Below are positions 1-13,404 of a stretch of 64,000 nucleotides of DNA, one piece after another (the first letter of the stretch is position 1; every line of letters begins with the position of its first letter). The stretch comes from Cordia subcordata. Its lineage: Eukaryota > Streptophyta > Magnoliopsida > Boraginales > Cordiaceae. The notes beneath the pieces are model-generated. The model saw only the letters and a list, made by a program, of their open reading frames with translations, had not been told where the DNA came from and did no database searches. The stretch lies in NCBI GenBank assembly GCA_028554755.1, contig JAPTOF010000020.1, forward strand, positions 7,383,001 to 7,447,000. The letters run 5' to 3'. The translations under genes were made by a program, and so were the position numbers.

Positions 1-3000
1 AGAATTGCTGGAGTATTATGGCTTGAAGGAGCAAGAATCAGATATCATGGAGTTACAAAGGCAGCTGAAAATAAAGGCAGTGGAAATTGACATGCTGAAT
101 ATTACCATAAATTCGTTACAGGCTGAGAGGAAGAAGCTGCAGGAAGAGCTTTCTCAGGGCGCTTCAGCTAGGAGAGAGCTGGAGGTCGCTAGGAGTAAAA
201 TCAAGGAGCTGCAAAGGCAGATTCAACTTGAAGCTAACCAGTCAAAAGGCCAGCTGTTGTTGCTCAAGCAACAAGTTAGTGGACTCCAGGCAAAGGAAGA
301 AGAAGCCGTCAAGAAAGATGCCAAAGTTGAGAAGAAACTCAAAGCTTTGAAGGAGTTGGAGGTGGAAGTTGTGGAGCTCAAGAGAAAGAATAAGGAGCTT
401 CAGCATGAGAAGAGAGAATTAGTTGTGAAACTGGATGCAGCAGAAGCCAAAGCAACAGCACTCTCCAATATGACAGAGGTAAAAGTTGTAATTTCCTATT
501 AAGATGGAAATTGATATGTTTGTTTGTCAATGATGATTTGGTTTTTCCTAATTGTGTACGCTTTTACCGTGTTACATATCACCCATTCACCCTCTTAATT
601 TCTTACTCAGAGCATAGAACTACTCTTGGATTTTCGGTGAAAGTTACCTATTCTCAAAGTCTTTCTGTCAATGCTTCCTATACATCAATTTTGAATCTCA
701 AAATGTCATGGAATAAATTTCTATTACCAATAGTTCACCGTATTTTTTACTTAATATTGATGTCGAATGTAAAATCTTCAGGCAAAAGTTACAATTGCAT
801 CAGTAAAATATATCATTTGGATGCAGATCTTCTGACTTGAACAGTCTTTTTCTGTTCCAATTTTTTGTGTTTTTTGGGGATAATCTAGTTTCACATTTCA
901 ATATGGAAAGAGCTAAGTTCCATTGCTGGTGCGAAAGTAGAATGATACTTGCAAGTTGTACTTCCACGACTGGTCATAATGAATGCTAACGTGGCTCTTG
1001 GTTTATAAATCCAGAGTGAGATGGTTGCGAAAGTCCGAGAGGAGGTTAACAGTTTAAGGCATGCAAATGATGACCTTCAGAAACAAGTAGAAGGACTTCA
1101 GATGAACAGGTTTAGTGAAGTTGAAGAGCTAGTATATCTTCGTTGGGTTAATGCATGCCTAAGATACGAGCTTCGCAATTACCAAACACCTCAAAGAAAA
1201 GTATCTGCTCGCGATCTCAACAAGAGTTTAAGCCCGAGATCTCAAGAGAAGGCAAAACAGCTAATGCTAGAATATGCAGGATCAGAACGCGGTCAAGGTG
1301 ACACAGATATTGAAAGCAATTTTTCTCATCCATCCTCTCCAGGGAGTGAGGACTTCGATAACACTTCAATTGATAGCTCGATGAGCAAATATAGTAGCCT
1401 TAGTAAGAAGCCTACCTTAATCCAAAAATTGAAGAAATGGGGCAGAAGTAAAGATGATTCAGGTGCCCTTTCGTCACCTGCAACATCTCTTGGAGGATCT
1501 TCAAGGAGGAGCAGCATGAGTTTCAGACCAAGAGGTCCTCTAGAAGCCTTAATGCTAAGGAATGCTGGTGATAGTGTAGCCATCACTAGTTTTGGAATGG
1601 CAGAGCAGGATGCTCCTAATTCCCCTGAAACTCCAAAACTGCTACCACCTTCCGCACTAGATTCTTCTAATGACTCCCTTAACAATGTTGCATCATCATT
1701 TCAGTTGATGTCTAAATCAGTTGAGGGAGTCCTAAACGAGAAGTATCCAGCTTATAAAGATCGCCATAAGGTCGCCTTAGAGAGGGAGAAGCAAATTAAG
1801 GAAAAAGCTGAGAAAGCAAGAGTTGCTAGGTTTGGTGACACCTCAAGTTTCAAGGTAGATAGATCTGCAACTCTTCCCCCAAAACTTGCACAGATAAAAG
1901 AGAAAGCAGCCACCACTGGTGATTCAAATGACAAGTCACATGATAGTAATGTAGATTACAAAACAGTAAGCAAAATGAAGCTGGCCCATATTGAGAAAAG
2001 ACCTCCCAGAGTTCCTCGACCGCCTCCTAAACCATCAGCAGGTGGTGCTGCTAGTGTAAATACATCGACAACTGGAGTTCCTGGTGTCCCACCTCCTCCA
2101 CCAGGTGCTCTACCACCACCACCACCTCTGCCTGGTGGACCACCTCGTCCACCTCCTCCACCAGGATCTCTAATGAAATCTGGAGGAAGCAGTGAGAAAG
2201 TACACAGAGCTCCAGAAGTAGTAGAATTCTACCAATCATTAATGAAGCGCGAGTCAAAGAAGGATTCGTCACCTTTGATTTCTTCATCATCAAATACATC
2301 AGACGCAAGGAGTAACATGATTGGGGAGATAGCAAACAAATCATCATTCCTCTTAGCTGTATGCGAAAGACACATTTTGCTTGTGAGACTTGTATATGCT
2401 CATTATGAAATTCTGACATGTTTTACTTTTTACCAGGTGAAAGCTGATGTTGGAACTCAAGGTGATTTTGTCCAGTCCTTGGCAACTGAAGTGCGAGCAG
2501 CTTCTTTTGCCAACGTGGAAGATTTGGTGGCATTTGTTAACTGGCTGGATGAGGAACTTTCATTTTTGGTATGTATTTTATGGTTTCATCTGTTCAACAT
2601 AGTCTTAATTTGCCTGATCTGCCACTATGAACATGAGGGAACTAGGAGGAAGTACGAGAGGAAGTTTGTAACTTAGATGCAAAAGCAGAAGAGCTTATGT
2701 CTCGAGGAGATCATCAATTTTACTCTGTTTTAGCCTGATAAATAGGCTAATGAAACTAGTAAAGGAAATTAGATAAACCATGTGAGAATTATTTCAGCAT
2801 GGTTTACATTATGAAATTCATCAATTTCGTGTTTCTGTGTAGGTTGATGAACGAGCAGTCCTTAAGCACTTCGATTGGCCTGAGAGTAAAGCAGATGCAT
2901 TGAGAGAGGCAGCATTTGAATATCAGGACCTTGTGAAACTGGAGAAGCAGGTGACCTCATTTGTTGATGATCCCAACCTTCCTTGTGAAGCTGCTTTAAA

Positions 3001-4119
3001 GAAGATGTATAAGTTGCTCGAGAAGTAAGTTTTCTTATGCAGATACAAGTTTTGTACTATAAATAGCCTAGAATTTCAAGAAACACTGAAACCTTTTAAA
3101 AGAACTGCCCATTATTTTGAATGGTTATGTCTTAGACTTCAGGAGAGAATTAGCTGGGTTTACAGGCGAAGCCACTTGGAAATAACAAAATTACCAAGTG
3201 GTAAATTGGTTGAAAATCTGTAGTTTTAGAAAAGCACGGGCCAAAGCAGTAAGGACACATACTGGAATCCAATATCAGCATATTTGGAGAAATAGACATG
3301 GCAATCGGCACTCTTAATAGAAGCTGGATTTGCAAGAAAATAACCTTACTAGAATTGGTTTTGATCTTCTATGATGCGAACAATTTCTCGTATATTCTAT
3401 TCAGGGTGGAGCAGAGTGTTTATGCACTGTTGCGTACTAGAGACATGGCAATATCAAGATATAAAGAATTTGGAATTCCAGTAGATTGGTTGCAAGATTC
3501 AGGACTAATTGGCAAGGTATGCTTTTTGAAAATGGCTAAAGAACTTGATGGCTTTTTATTTCAACATATGGCTCCCGTGAGGATGTGAACAAATTGTTTC
3601 CTTTTTCCAGATCAAGCTCTCATCAGTGCAGTTGGCGCGGAAATACATGAAGCGTGTAGCATCAGAGCTTGATGCTATGAATGGACCTGAGAAAGAACCA
3701 AACAGAGAATTTATCATTCTGCAGGGCGTCCGTTTTGCATTCCGAGTTCATCAAGTATGTATTGTGATCTCTACTTCCATTGATACATGTTAATTTTGAA
3801 TATGTCATGTTTAGCCTAAACCAACTTGATGCAAAGGTTCAACTGAATACAGACATTTTTTATATCTCCAATGGGGATATTTTTGCCTCTGAAATTTCTC
3901 TCCTGGAAGTGAAACATCTGGCAAATCTAAGTGATCATCTCATCACATTTTCAAAAATTTTAAAGGAAAATTAAGACTTTAAATTGCTGATAACTGATAT
4001 GTATCTGCACTTTTCAGTTTGCTGGAGGATTTGATGCAGAAAGCATGAAGGCTTTTGAAGAACTCAGGAGCCGCGTCCACGCACAATCAGGAGAAGAAGA
4101 CAAGCAGCAAGAAACATGA
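1..4119 (+). CDS. CHUP1: CHUP1 (CHLOROPLAST UNUSUAL POSITIONING 1), 3' part, 7 exons in view
   Basis: CHUP1 sits on the chloroplast outer envelope and links chloroplasts to actin during light-driven movement. The N-terminal anchor and actin-binding part lie before the window. Exons read from sequence: 1(or earlier)-478, 1015-2358, 2437-2568, 2843-3024, 3405-3516, 3611-3754, 4018-4119, all with GT-AG introns and matching phase; together about 830 residues, against roughly 1000 for the whole Arabidopsis protein. Visible in order: a long Lys/Glu/Leu coiled coil (exon 1), the conserved stretch around EELVYLRWVNACLRYELRN, Ser-rich low-complexity sequence, a proline-rich run near 2083-2172, then the conserved C-terminal region (exons 3-7) containing EFYQSLMKRESKK just before it and FAGGFDAESMKAFEELRSR at the end. 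Stop TGA is at 4117-4119. Continuous reading frames run on into introns after 478, 2358, 2568 and 3516; those tails are not coding. Family identity is very secure. Confidence 0.96.
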
Positions 4120-5155
4120 GGATTCCATGCTCATTGGTATCAACCTTATTTTTCATTGTATATTCCACCAATTTCTCCTCATGATAATAGAAAACATCTT
4201 ATAGAACCTTAAAAATGAATAATTCAGATGGAAAAACAAAACCAAGCAAAATAAAAAGAATAGAAGAGTTCACTTCTTTGTGATTATAAAAAGAATTATA
4301 TGAGAGTGTTTCAATCAAGTTAGTACTAGAAAGACTAGAGATTATGCAGAAAACAGGAATAGCAGCCAAATATATAAAGCGGTTTTATTCTTCTACTATT
4401 ATTTGTACTACTTGTTTATTTTTTAGTCATAATTGTTGTGTATTACATTAGTCAATCTCTACTACAACGATGTCATTACAACAAACTTTTTGGATCTTGT
4501 TAAGACTTTTCTATTAATTCCAATAGAAAGGTCATTAGTTGATGTATTAGCTAGTGTACGAGCATGGCTTAGCTTGAACAGGTCAAAACAGTTTTGAAGT
4601 TACTGTTTGCTATATATATATATATATATATATATATCAGCAGAATTGGCATGCATGATGACAGGGTCAATCTTGAATTTTGTCAATATGCTGACATCGG
4701 GTAGCTCTTGGAATCATGAATCAACCTGCTTTAGTTTTCTTTTTCTTTCACTTTTCTTTTCTTTTCTTTTTTTTCTCCCCCACCTTTTCTTTTCGCGTCT
4801 TGTCTTTTTCTCCTTTCTTCTGATGCAATGTTTCCATTGCACGAAGAGAGGGTATTAGCTCGCAATAGTTTAGGTAGTCCATTATATGATTAATGCAAAT
4901 AACTTATTGATTCCGTAAAAAATAGTTTAGGTGTTTCTTTATTTTTCAAGTAAAGAAAAAACAAAAAATAAAAAGTTTCATTACTATTTTCTTAAATACT
5001 TTATGAGATATGTACCCATTCAACATATTCATCAGTTAGCCCCTACGTGGTGATCGCCATGTTTCTTTATTTCCTCTCTTTTTTTTTTTTTTTTGAAGGA
5101 ATAAGGGGCGTTTGTTTTGTTGGGGGGGGGGGGGGTTGAAGTGATCACCATGTCT
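4120..5155. other. CHUP1 3' UTR and spacer
   Basis: No gene seen. The first 100-200 bases are presumably CHUP1 3' UTR. The stretch holds a (TA)13 microsatellite at 4611-4637, a pyrimidine-rich tract at about 4733-4812 and a run of 14 G at about 5122-5135. Confidence 0.6.
4611..4637. repeat. (TA)n microsatellite
   Basis: Uninterrupted TA dinucleotide run of about 13 units, roughly 0.5 kb downstream of the CHUP1 stop. Confidence 0.95.
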
Positions 5156-5163
5156 TGGAAAAG

Positions 5164-5718
5164 TAGAGACGTCAATGGTACCTTATCCTACTTTGCTCTA
5201 TAAAAGTACTGTAGGAGTAGGGGTGAGGTTTTTGGTGAAAAACCCTCGATAGGGGAGGGCAAGAAAGGGTTTTCTTCTTTTACCCCGATGCGAGGGGCAG
5301 GTAGGGGTAAGGGTTTATCCACCCCACTCCACCCCACCCTGATATATATCTATATTTATTGTTCTTATATATTTTTAATATAAACATTATACCATTCTGT
5401 ATATATTTTTCATATATTTTTTATATTTTAATATAAACTTTATATCATTAAAACTTTTTTTTTTGTTTAGTTGTAAAAATTAACCTATTTTTAATACATT
5501 TTTTTGTATTAGTATTTTTTTTAAAAAAAAGTTCTAATGTCTTTGATCTTGTTGATTGGTATACCAACAAAGTTTTTCCCATCCAACGAGGTGGGAATAG
5601 TAGTGTAAAAGTTTACTTTGATATAGGTATACGATAGGGGTAGGGCGAAAGTTTTATTAACAGGTGTAGAGTAAGGGTAAGCATATCCTGTCCTTACCTA
5701 GTCCCATTGCCATCCATA
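5164..5718. mobile_element. hAT-like non-autonomous element, about 555 bp
   Basis: The ends are related inverted sequences: TAGAGACGTCAATGG on the left and, reversed, TATGGATGGCAATGG on the right. They are flanked by an 8-bp near-repeat, TGGAAAAG at 5156-5163 and TGAAAAAG at 5719-5726 (7 of 8). G-rich sequence follows the left end and C-rich sequence precedes the middle, as in the better preserved relative at 26989-27575. There is no transposase coding. The 8-bp target duplication and TAG-start ends suggest hAT; the class call is inference. Confidence 0.65.
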
Positions 5719-5726
5719 TGAAAAAG

Positions 5727-6711
5727 GAAACAAAATGTTGAAATGAATACTATTTTATAAATTTATGATATTCATATTGTGGACAGGAAAAACACAAGGA
5801 AATATATGTTTTTTACATCAGATTTAGCAAAAAAGCTTGAAATTAGGATTTCTTTTATAACGTTATAATTCTGTAAGAAGAATTTAATAATGTGTAGACT
5901 GATGAACTATTATGAATCAATAATTTGGACAATTTTCTATAGTTGAATTTCTTTCATTATATTATGCATGAAAGGATCCGTATGAGCCTCCCTGCCCCTG
6001 ACCCAGCCATCTCATAGGAAGAGCAAGAAGGTAGAAAGGAAAAAAAAAAAACTAGAAAAGTAACAAAATTGAGAGAGAGAACAAAAAAAGAAAAAGAGGT
6101 AATCAATAGTAAAGGTCAAAAAAAAAAAAAAATCCCCAAGCTATAAGTGCCAGAAAAATTGAGGGACTACTGTAAGTGTTGTAGACTCTTGCATCAAAGT
6201 ATGGTTCTTCGTTCTCACCTAAACAGAGACATAATTGTTTACCTAGTCGAAGAAAAGCGATTTTGTGCCCGGCAACGCCGCCTCGCTTGCATGAAAATTT
6301 TCTCCTTTGCCTAAGAGTCCGTTCATGGAAACAATTATCTGAAAAAGCAAATCCTTTTTAACCATAAGTATTTGATTTGACTTTTAAAATTAGTTAAAAT
6401 TCTGAAAAAAGTTTAAAACCAAGTTTTCTAAGAGCCAAAAAATTTAAGTGATAAACTTTTTTTTCCCAATAGTTATAAAAAAAAATGCACTTTTAAACAC
6501 ACCAATTTAGACAACCCATAACTCCTCATTATATATGTATTTATTTTGTACAATCTCCCGAAAAGATTGTTATACTTGTTCCATTGTAGTCTAGCTTAGC
6601 CTTCCATGAATAAAAAAGAAAAAAGAAAGAAGAGAGAACGTAATAGGGAGCTGCAAAAGAAGATTTATTCTCAAAAAAAAAAAAAAACTATAATTTTCAA
6701 ATAACAAACAA
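5727..6711. other. Spacer, no gene seen
   Basis: AT-rich spacer with several A-runs (about 6040, 6118 and 6675). From about 6318 to 6520 it resembles the T/A-rich MITE family described at 33366-33592, but ends could not be fixed. The last bases are probably 3' UTR of the minus-strand gene at 6712-7200. Confidence 0.5.
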
Positions 6712-7200
6712 CTAATAATTTAGATCTCTTGCTACAGCACGAGGTGTTCTAGGTGATCTTGGTAGCTCGGAAACCCTATTTCCCCGATAATCGTAGTATA
6801 TTACGCCTGAGAACTCCGGCGGCTGGCATTTCTCACCCATCAAGATTGCCTTTTGCCACAAGCCACCTTCTCCAAATCCTTCATGGTGATCATTTTTAGA
6901 CTCGTTCGTAGCTTCACCATATTCTTGATGATGATCATCACCATTCTTTTTGTTGTTCATGAATGGCACAGCCTTATTACTAATAGTTGTCATAAGCTTC
7001 ATGGGCGACCTGGGAGCAATATGTGGATCACTTGGCTTGGTAATAATATTATTATGCTTTCTTGAAACTTTCTTTCTTGCATGGTTTGCACATAAAGCCA
7101 CCAAAATTGTTGCCGACACAAACAAGCCGATTGATAATGGTATGGACCAAAAGTGTTCACCTGCTTGTATCATTGCCAATGGACGAACCATTTTGTACAA
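6712..7200 (-). CDS. Small single-pass membrane protein, plant family of unassigned function
   Basis: Intronless 162-codon frame. Residues about 18-38 form one hydrophobic segment (around WSIPLSIGLFVSATILVALC) followed by basic residues, so the N terminus is probably outside or lumenal and the rest cytosolic. The middle is polar and low complexity. The C-terminal part carries GEGGLWQKAILMGEKCQPPE (residues about 110-129) followed by a SGVIYYD-type motif; I recall this pairing from a conserved family of small plant transmembrane proteins with no assigned role. A Ser/Pro-rich RSPRTPR tail follows. Translation could start at Met1 or Met4 (7191); Met4 looks as likely. A TATA-like stretch lies about 105 bp upstream. 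No enzymatic motif is visible, so no function is proposed. Confidence 0.8.
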   Translation of the reverse strand: MYKMVRPLAMIQAGEHFWSIPLSIGLFVSATILVALCANHARKKVSRKHNNIITKPSDPHIAPRSPMKLMTTISNKAVPFMNNKKNGDDHHQEYGEATNESKNDHHEGFGEGGLWQKAILMGEKCQPPEFSGVIYYDYRGNRVSELPRSPRTPRAVARDLNY

Positions 7201-7303
7201 TTGAGATTGCTAAATATTTTCTATAAGGGCAAGAGGAAGAAGAGGAGTTTGAAGAATTGAACTTTTATGGGTGGTTTTTAGAATCAAAATTTTGGAGTTT
7301 AGG

Positions 7304-7315
7304 TTTATATATATA
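7304..7315 (-). promoter_or_regulatory. TATA box candidate for the 6712-7200 gene
   Basis: TATATATA-type sequence about 105 bp upstream of the start codon on the minus strand, a usual distance given a 70-80 base leader. Similar AT runs are common here, so this is suggestive only. Confidence 0.4.
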
Positions 7316-7319
7316 GAGA

Positions 7320-8434
7320 GAGGTCATGAGTCTTAGTGCTAGAAGTTGAAAGGTGGCTAACATTTTTAGTGGTGTTAATAAATGGCTTTATAAATGATGA
7401 TGTTGTTTGGCTTACAGCCATTACATGTCTTGATTTCATAAACAGTAAGCAAGTAATTCATGTTCTTGATCTTATTCCACCAACTAATTCAAAAATCGAA
7501 ATTTGAAATATTCAATTCGCGAGTTAAAACTTTTACCAGTTATTTTTGAAGGCCCACTGATGTAGTTAAAAAGTTTTTGGGAGATGATGTTAGGATGATT
7601 TTCTCTTTAAGAATGATTAGTACTAAACTTTTTAGCTTGTTTCTTAAAAAAAAAAAAAACTTTTTTTCACAAAGAATTGAAAATTTAGTTGGTCGGCACC
7701 TCAATAATACATATGGACAAAATATAGAACTCATTTAGTTTGATTTTTCTAAAAAACTAAAATTGCTTTTTAATAATTTTTTTAGAGTTTTAATTTTTTA
7801 AGTCAAGTCAAATAATTTTTGCAAAACGAATATATTTATTTTAAAAAATATTTATTTAAAAAAATCCAAAAAGGCCCATACTAGGTCAAAGCATAGTGAC
7901 TTGGTGAAGTTCAACCCATATGGAAGATGTGATGTGCCTTCATTTTGGTTGACTCGCACTTGCATAATTGGTGTTTCGTAACTAAAAATGATACCGACTA
8001 ATCCTTTTGACCAATTGACCATTTCCACTTCTTTGAATCATTCAAGACGTGCAAGTCATCACCATGTTGGTTAAATTTCAGGTCGGCAGAAACTCAAATG
8101 AGCTTATGATCTCAGTCTACTATTAATTAGTCAAGGCTGAAATTATTAGGTCTCCAATTTAATTCGGATAAAATATTTAGTTATTGTTTTAATTATAGTA
8201 CTGTCTACTTATATTAGTGTCGGTGTTTTCTTTGTCCATTATTGCTGAAATTTTCTTTGCCCATTAAAGGTGAAAGGTGTGTGTAAATTATTTCATGCTT
8301 TCATTAATAAATTAATAAACGAATTGAGTAGGTATGCAATTATATATGTAGCATTATATCCCAACCTAATCAGTTGACCCTTGGTTCTAATATCACATCT
8401 TATGGAACCCTTAGACTTTGTCACATTTGTAACT

Positions 8435-8474
<40 letters not shown>

Positions 8475-9959
8475 ACACACACACACGTATGTATCAAACA
8501 CACACTCTAATGCTTAGAAGGTCGAAGACACTTACATGCTCAAAGTAGGTCGAAACTTATACCAAGGAGGTCTAAGCATTAAGCATATTTTCAGAAGGTC
8601 CAAGACCTATGCTCGTGCTCAGGAGTTAAGAAGAATTTTATTATTTTACTGATGTAAAAGTGATTAAAAACTTTGCCCGCACCTTGAGTTAATATTCTAT
8701 TTTAGGGGGTTGCAGCATTTGTTTCGTATTCTTTCTTCATTAAAATCCCAGAATTTTTTGACGATTTTTCAGACCACTATCTAGACAAGACAGTAGTTAA
8801 TGGTTTATTATTTTAGGTTTCTTCATTCATCAACTGAGCATTGGTAGTTCTTCATTTAAATTTATTGTTTTGGCTTCATTCCATCAGATAGGCGTCTTTT
8901 CTCTAGTCATTTTCTATACATTAAACTTTTTTTGGGTTTAGAATGTAAACAATTATTCATAAAAGATAAAAGCAAACAAATCTGCCCAAAATAACCAAAT
9001 CTAAAAGATAAATGAAAATTACGATAAAATGCTTAAAACTACACGTTATCTAGGTCTAGAAAACTAGAAGCGAATACAGAAGTTTTATCTAATGGGATTA
9101 GATTCTTAGTTAAATATGACCAATTGTTTTTTCCTTTTTAGTTACTCTTTCCTTCTTCTCTCTTGTTTCCTTCTCCAAATGACATCAAGAGCTAAGTTGT
9201 AATGATCCAACCTCAACTATTAACCTACTATCACGTTAAACCTAATTAATTGGTCCAAAATATTTAAAACTTATGATAATCATATATAATAATAAATTCA
9301 AGTTATTATAAACTGAACACAAATTAAGACTAAAATTAATGGTAGAACGTGGTGTTACATAGGCTGATTACTCATTAGAGACCTTAACACCTTTTATCCT
9401 TTTCCCTAGTCTTCATTTTCTTTTTTTCACTTATTCTTTTGTATCATTCTTTTCATTTTTCCTTCTTTTTCCCTCCTCCAAAATTGAAAATTGGTCAAAC
9501 ATCACAATTAATCATATTGTGGAGTCCAATATCTGTATAGGCCCAAATCGAGTCAAGCTGTCTGAGCATTTTTGGACACCCTAAACCCAAGGAGCCCAGG
9601 AAATAAGGGCTGCCCCGTCAAAACGCAATGTCCTCCGAATTAAGACGATCCGACTCTCAGTGTTGATCCTAATGGTAAAATACTAAAATAAATAAAGAAG
9701 TTCGTACCTTTGCTCATGGTGATTAAGTTGGAGAAAGTAAATACGCGAACATTCATGGTATAATCATTTTGTGATTTTTATAAATTTTTTGCCAAGCTTG
9801 TACCGACAAGTTTTTTTTTTGGAAAAATTCAATAAATTTTTATACAGATGCAAAGTTGGTACAAACTATCGAATCCTCTCAAACTAGAGATATAACAATA
9901 CAAATCAAATCAAGGTTTGAGAGAAGAGCAAAAACAATAACACCGAAAAAATTCCCAAT
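7320..9959. other. Long spacer, no gene seen
   Basis: AT-rich spacer. It holds a T/A-rich MITE-like block at about 7732-7890 ending in a GGCCC motif, and an (AT)18 microsatellite at 8437-8472. A more GC-balanced stretch at about 9500-9720 gave no recognisable coding or RNA signature. Confidence 0.5.
8437..8472. repeat. (AT)n microsatellite
   Basis: Uninterrupted AT run of about 18 units followed closely by a short CA run. Confidence 0.95.
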
Positions 9960-10330
9960 TACAACTTCCGAAAATTATCCAGGATGCCACAAGCACTCGG
10001 ATTGAGAATTTGTCCTCCATCAACCCCACCAATGCCATTCAAGTGCTCCACATCATCAACAATTTCTTTTTGTTATTTTAGGGTGGAATCTTCATTAGTT
10101 TGGGATTTCCTAGGTGCAAAGCAATTCATTTTATCTTTATTTTCAACTCGAGCAATATTTGAGGCATCTTTATTTTCATTAAGGGTAGCAAAATCTATTT
10201 CTATCCAAGGAAATTTTGTGTTGAGGCCGAAAGGGCATTGTTTTCTTTGGCAACACCATCATCTCAGTTTTCTTTCAAACTTTCTTTAGCTTTGTACGAG
10301 CATCACATGAAGGGATAATCTTTCTTAATC
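9960..10330 (-). other. Coding-like remnant, unassigned
   Basis: Minus-strand composition is coding-like near the end, with an open segment reading VEHLNGIGGVDGGQILNP and a stop soon after, but earlier stretches contain stops. It may be a decayed transposon or gene fragment. I do not recognise the family. Confidence 0.2.
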
Positions 10331-11019
10331 TCATTAATCCTAAAATTATTAGGTAAGTATAAATAAATTTCTACCGCTTAATTAAAGGGAAGCGTTTTAT
10401 GCACATTACTCCACGAAAACCACATACCAACCCTCTCGGACTCTAATTATCTTCATTGTCTATTCCTCTATTGGTTACCATATACTTTCTTTACTAATCC
10501 CTTTACCTTATTTACTTTCTAGCCAATTTGAGGATTGGAATTATTTTGGCTCGCATCACATTAAAGTGTTAAAATTATCTAATTTTTGATGTTATTTGCA
10601 TTGAACTAGTTGTTTGTATCCAGTTAAACAAAAATATTATAGAATTTCAAATCCATAATTTTGATTATAGATTTGACGATCAACATACCTTGCACTATCT
10701 TTACAAATAATGCAATAATAATTACCTCTATATAAATCTAAACAATAATTGATAACACTTGTACGATGCAGCTCAACTTTTGGCTGAGATAGTACGGATA
10801 ATTACTCACGAACTGGATTGTTAGCTTGACTAAAGAAAAGAAAAAAGTTGATCTGTAACAGGGTTCTTTGTCACTAAAAACTTTGTCGGCAATATAGTGA
10901 AAATCTAAGCAATAAAACAACTTCTATCTCTCCTTCTCATTCATCAAAAATTTTTTCCCGTAACAAATCGATGTTGCGAAACTTGTTAAGGCTATATCGT
11001 ATTTTTCACCTTACGGGAA

Positions 11020-11077
<58 letters not shown>

Positions 11078-12610
11078 AATACACATACATATAACTTAAA
11101 AGAAGATTATTTGTTATTTATGAATAATGAATATTAATAAGAATTATGAATTGATAAAGGAAAGAAATTGTAATCAATAGTAGAATGGAGTAATATATAG
11201 GGTAATTAGAAAGGAAAAGAAATTGAAAAATGAAAGAAATTGTAATTGAGGTCAAAACCATAGAGACATAGTAAGAGAGAAATTAAACTGGGGCCAAAAT
11301 TCTAGACTATTTATGAAGATTAATCCAATGAATGGTAACATTGAAATTTGGCATAATCTAGAAGTAGCAAAAAAAAAAGCATGAAAAAAAATAAATGCAG
11401 CGGTAGCTGTTATAGTAATAACAAATAGATTTCATATTACTATTTGTGATGCTCACTATCTTGCATTTCTCATGTTTTCTTTGCCTCCCATTTGTTATAG
11501 CTTGTTTGAGCTCTGTTGATGAAATGGGACTAAAACTTTGATTTAAAATTTCAATAATATTTTTGTTCGGAGATTCTTTATTTATTGGTTTGGTGATTTG
11601 TCGATTACATAAAAGTTATTAAAATTTAAAAAATCTATATTTCATCGGATTATATAAAATCTACATAAAATATTTATTTTTTTGTTGTGTATTGCCCTGG
11701 TTATACAAAACGAAGAATGAGGAGGAAAGGAAAAGCTAAGGGACTTCAAAAAAGGAAAGAAGAGAGAAAAGGATTCGTTTTTATTTTTCCTTTGACTTCA
11801 TTTACTTTTGTAGACCAAATGATGGGGACAGAATAACTTTACATCTCTTCTTTATATCTCTGTTATAATGAAAAGAATCACTTGTATAAATAGTACTATT
11901 TATTACATAACTTGTAAAGGTAAATTACAATTCCATCTTTATTTATATGTATAAAAAAATCATATTTAAACTACTATTATAATAGTATTTGCAAGGTTAT
12001 TTTTTATAGTTATACATCTATATATATGTTATTATTTAATTTTTCCATTTTCATTCTAATCAAAATAATGCTCTCTCTCTCTCTTTGAGTTATGGATTGA
12101 CTTTACTTTCACGGGTTAGAATTGTTTCAGATTCTCAAGTTCAAAGTTTTTAATTTTGAGAGTGAAAATTATTTGATCGGATATTAGAAATAATCCACTA
12201 TCTAATTTTTTGATATTCAAGTTTTGGGTTCTTATTTCTTTTGCTATTTGTTAAATCATATTATGCTAATAGAATATAACGTAATGTCAAATCTACTACT
12301 CATAAAAGTGTGCAAAAATATAGTTATAATTTTACATTTATTCTAATATTTGATTTGATTTCTTTTCTTTTCTCATTTCCAACTAAAACGCATGCTCTTT
12401 GTTTCTTCACTTTTCAACTAATCACATGTTTTCTATCAGGAGTCAAAATTGATTCAGATTTTCAAATATTGAGAGCCAAAAACTATTTAATTAAATTAAA
12501 ATTCATAAAATCTCATTGAATTTTGAATATTGAAGTTTAATTTAGGTTAATTATATTTCTTTTAATTATTTTGCTATTTTTTAAATCATATTATGCTATT
12601 TAAACTAACA
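10331..12610. other. Long spacer, no gene seen
   Basis: AT-rich sequence with a compound (AT)n(AC)n microsatellite at about 11027-11077. Short open frames here have no recognisable content. Confidence 0.5.
11027..11077. repeat. Compound (AT)n(AC)n microsatellite
   Basis: About 14 AT units run straight into about 12 AC units. Confidence 0.95.
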
Positions 12611-12724
12611 GCCTGTTTGGTTAAGCTATTTGGGGCTTAATAATTGTAAATAGTAAAAAAAAATGTAAAAGGGTGCTTTTTTTAAGAAGCTTATAAGCTG
12701 CAAAATAAACAGAGCCAAATAGGC
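12611..12724. mobile_element. Short palindromic MITE
   Basis: Left end GCCTGTTTGGTTAAGC and right end, reversed, GCCTATTTGGCTCTG are imperfect inverted repeats around about 114 bp of A/T-rich sequence containing a TTATAAGCT motif. No clear target duplication. It resembles the GCCTGTTTGG-type hAT MITEs common in eudicots. Confidence 0.5.
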
Positions 12725-13404
12725 TCTAAATTTGAACAATAGACATGAAAATTTGAACAAAAATTAATATGAAAAGTTTAAATTTATTTAAATTATAATT
12801 ATCTAAATTTGAATAGGTGCTAAATCACATTAAATTATATTAAAGTAATTATAAAAATAAAAATTTGTGACTTTGGGTTGGGTTCGAGTGTAGAAATTAG
12901 AACCCAGTAGGCTGGAGTAAAATCTATTAAATTTTTCTGAATATATTCACCCAATCCGTTTGATTAACCTCATCCTTTTCCACTCTTCTAACTGATTCCA
13001 TCTCTAATGTGTTAAAATAACAAACAAATAAAACTGATGCACTTTTTAACCTCAAATTTTTATAAAGAAATGTGTAAATATAGATAAATTTTCTCAATTT
13101 TTTGTTCGATAATTTTTAAATAAAAATTTATTATATATATATATATTAAATTTTCTATTACATTAATAATATTACGTATACAGTCGTACCTTACAGAACA
13201 TCACTTTCCTAGTTGTAAAAAGAGCTACCCATGTCAAGGGCACTATTGATTTAGAATGTTTGAAAGGACGAGAGTTTAACTTTACATATAACTTATTTTA
13301 TCTGCTCTTCATTCTTCCTACCCATTGTTTGCTTATTATTATTATTACTTTTTTTCCATTCAGTTATCATTAATCACTTCTTTCACTCAAATCCTCTCAC
13401 TATC
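12725..13404. other. Spacer, no gene seen
   Basis: AT-rich spacer with short TA runs near 13133-13145; nothing recognisable. Confidence 0.5.

Noticed and set aside
511..840. 109-codon frame in CHUP1 intron
   Set aside because: It lies wholly between clear donor (479) and acceptor (1014) sites and has no recognisable content.
1326..2419. Open frames on the minus strand opposite CHUP1 exon 2
   Set aside because: They mirror the Ser- and Pro-rich codon use of CHUP1 and have no motifs of their own.
12611..12724. Stem-loop as a microRNA precursor
   Set aside because: Ends resemble MITE termini and similar sequences recur in the window; there is no evidence of a specific mature strand.
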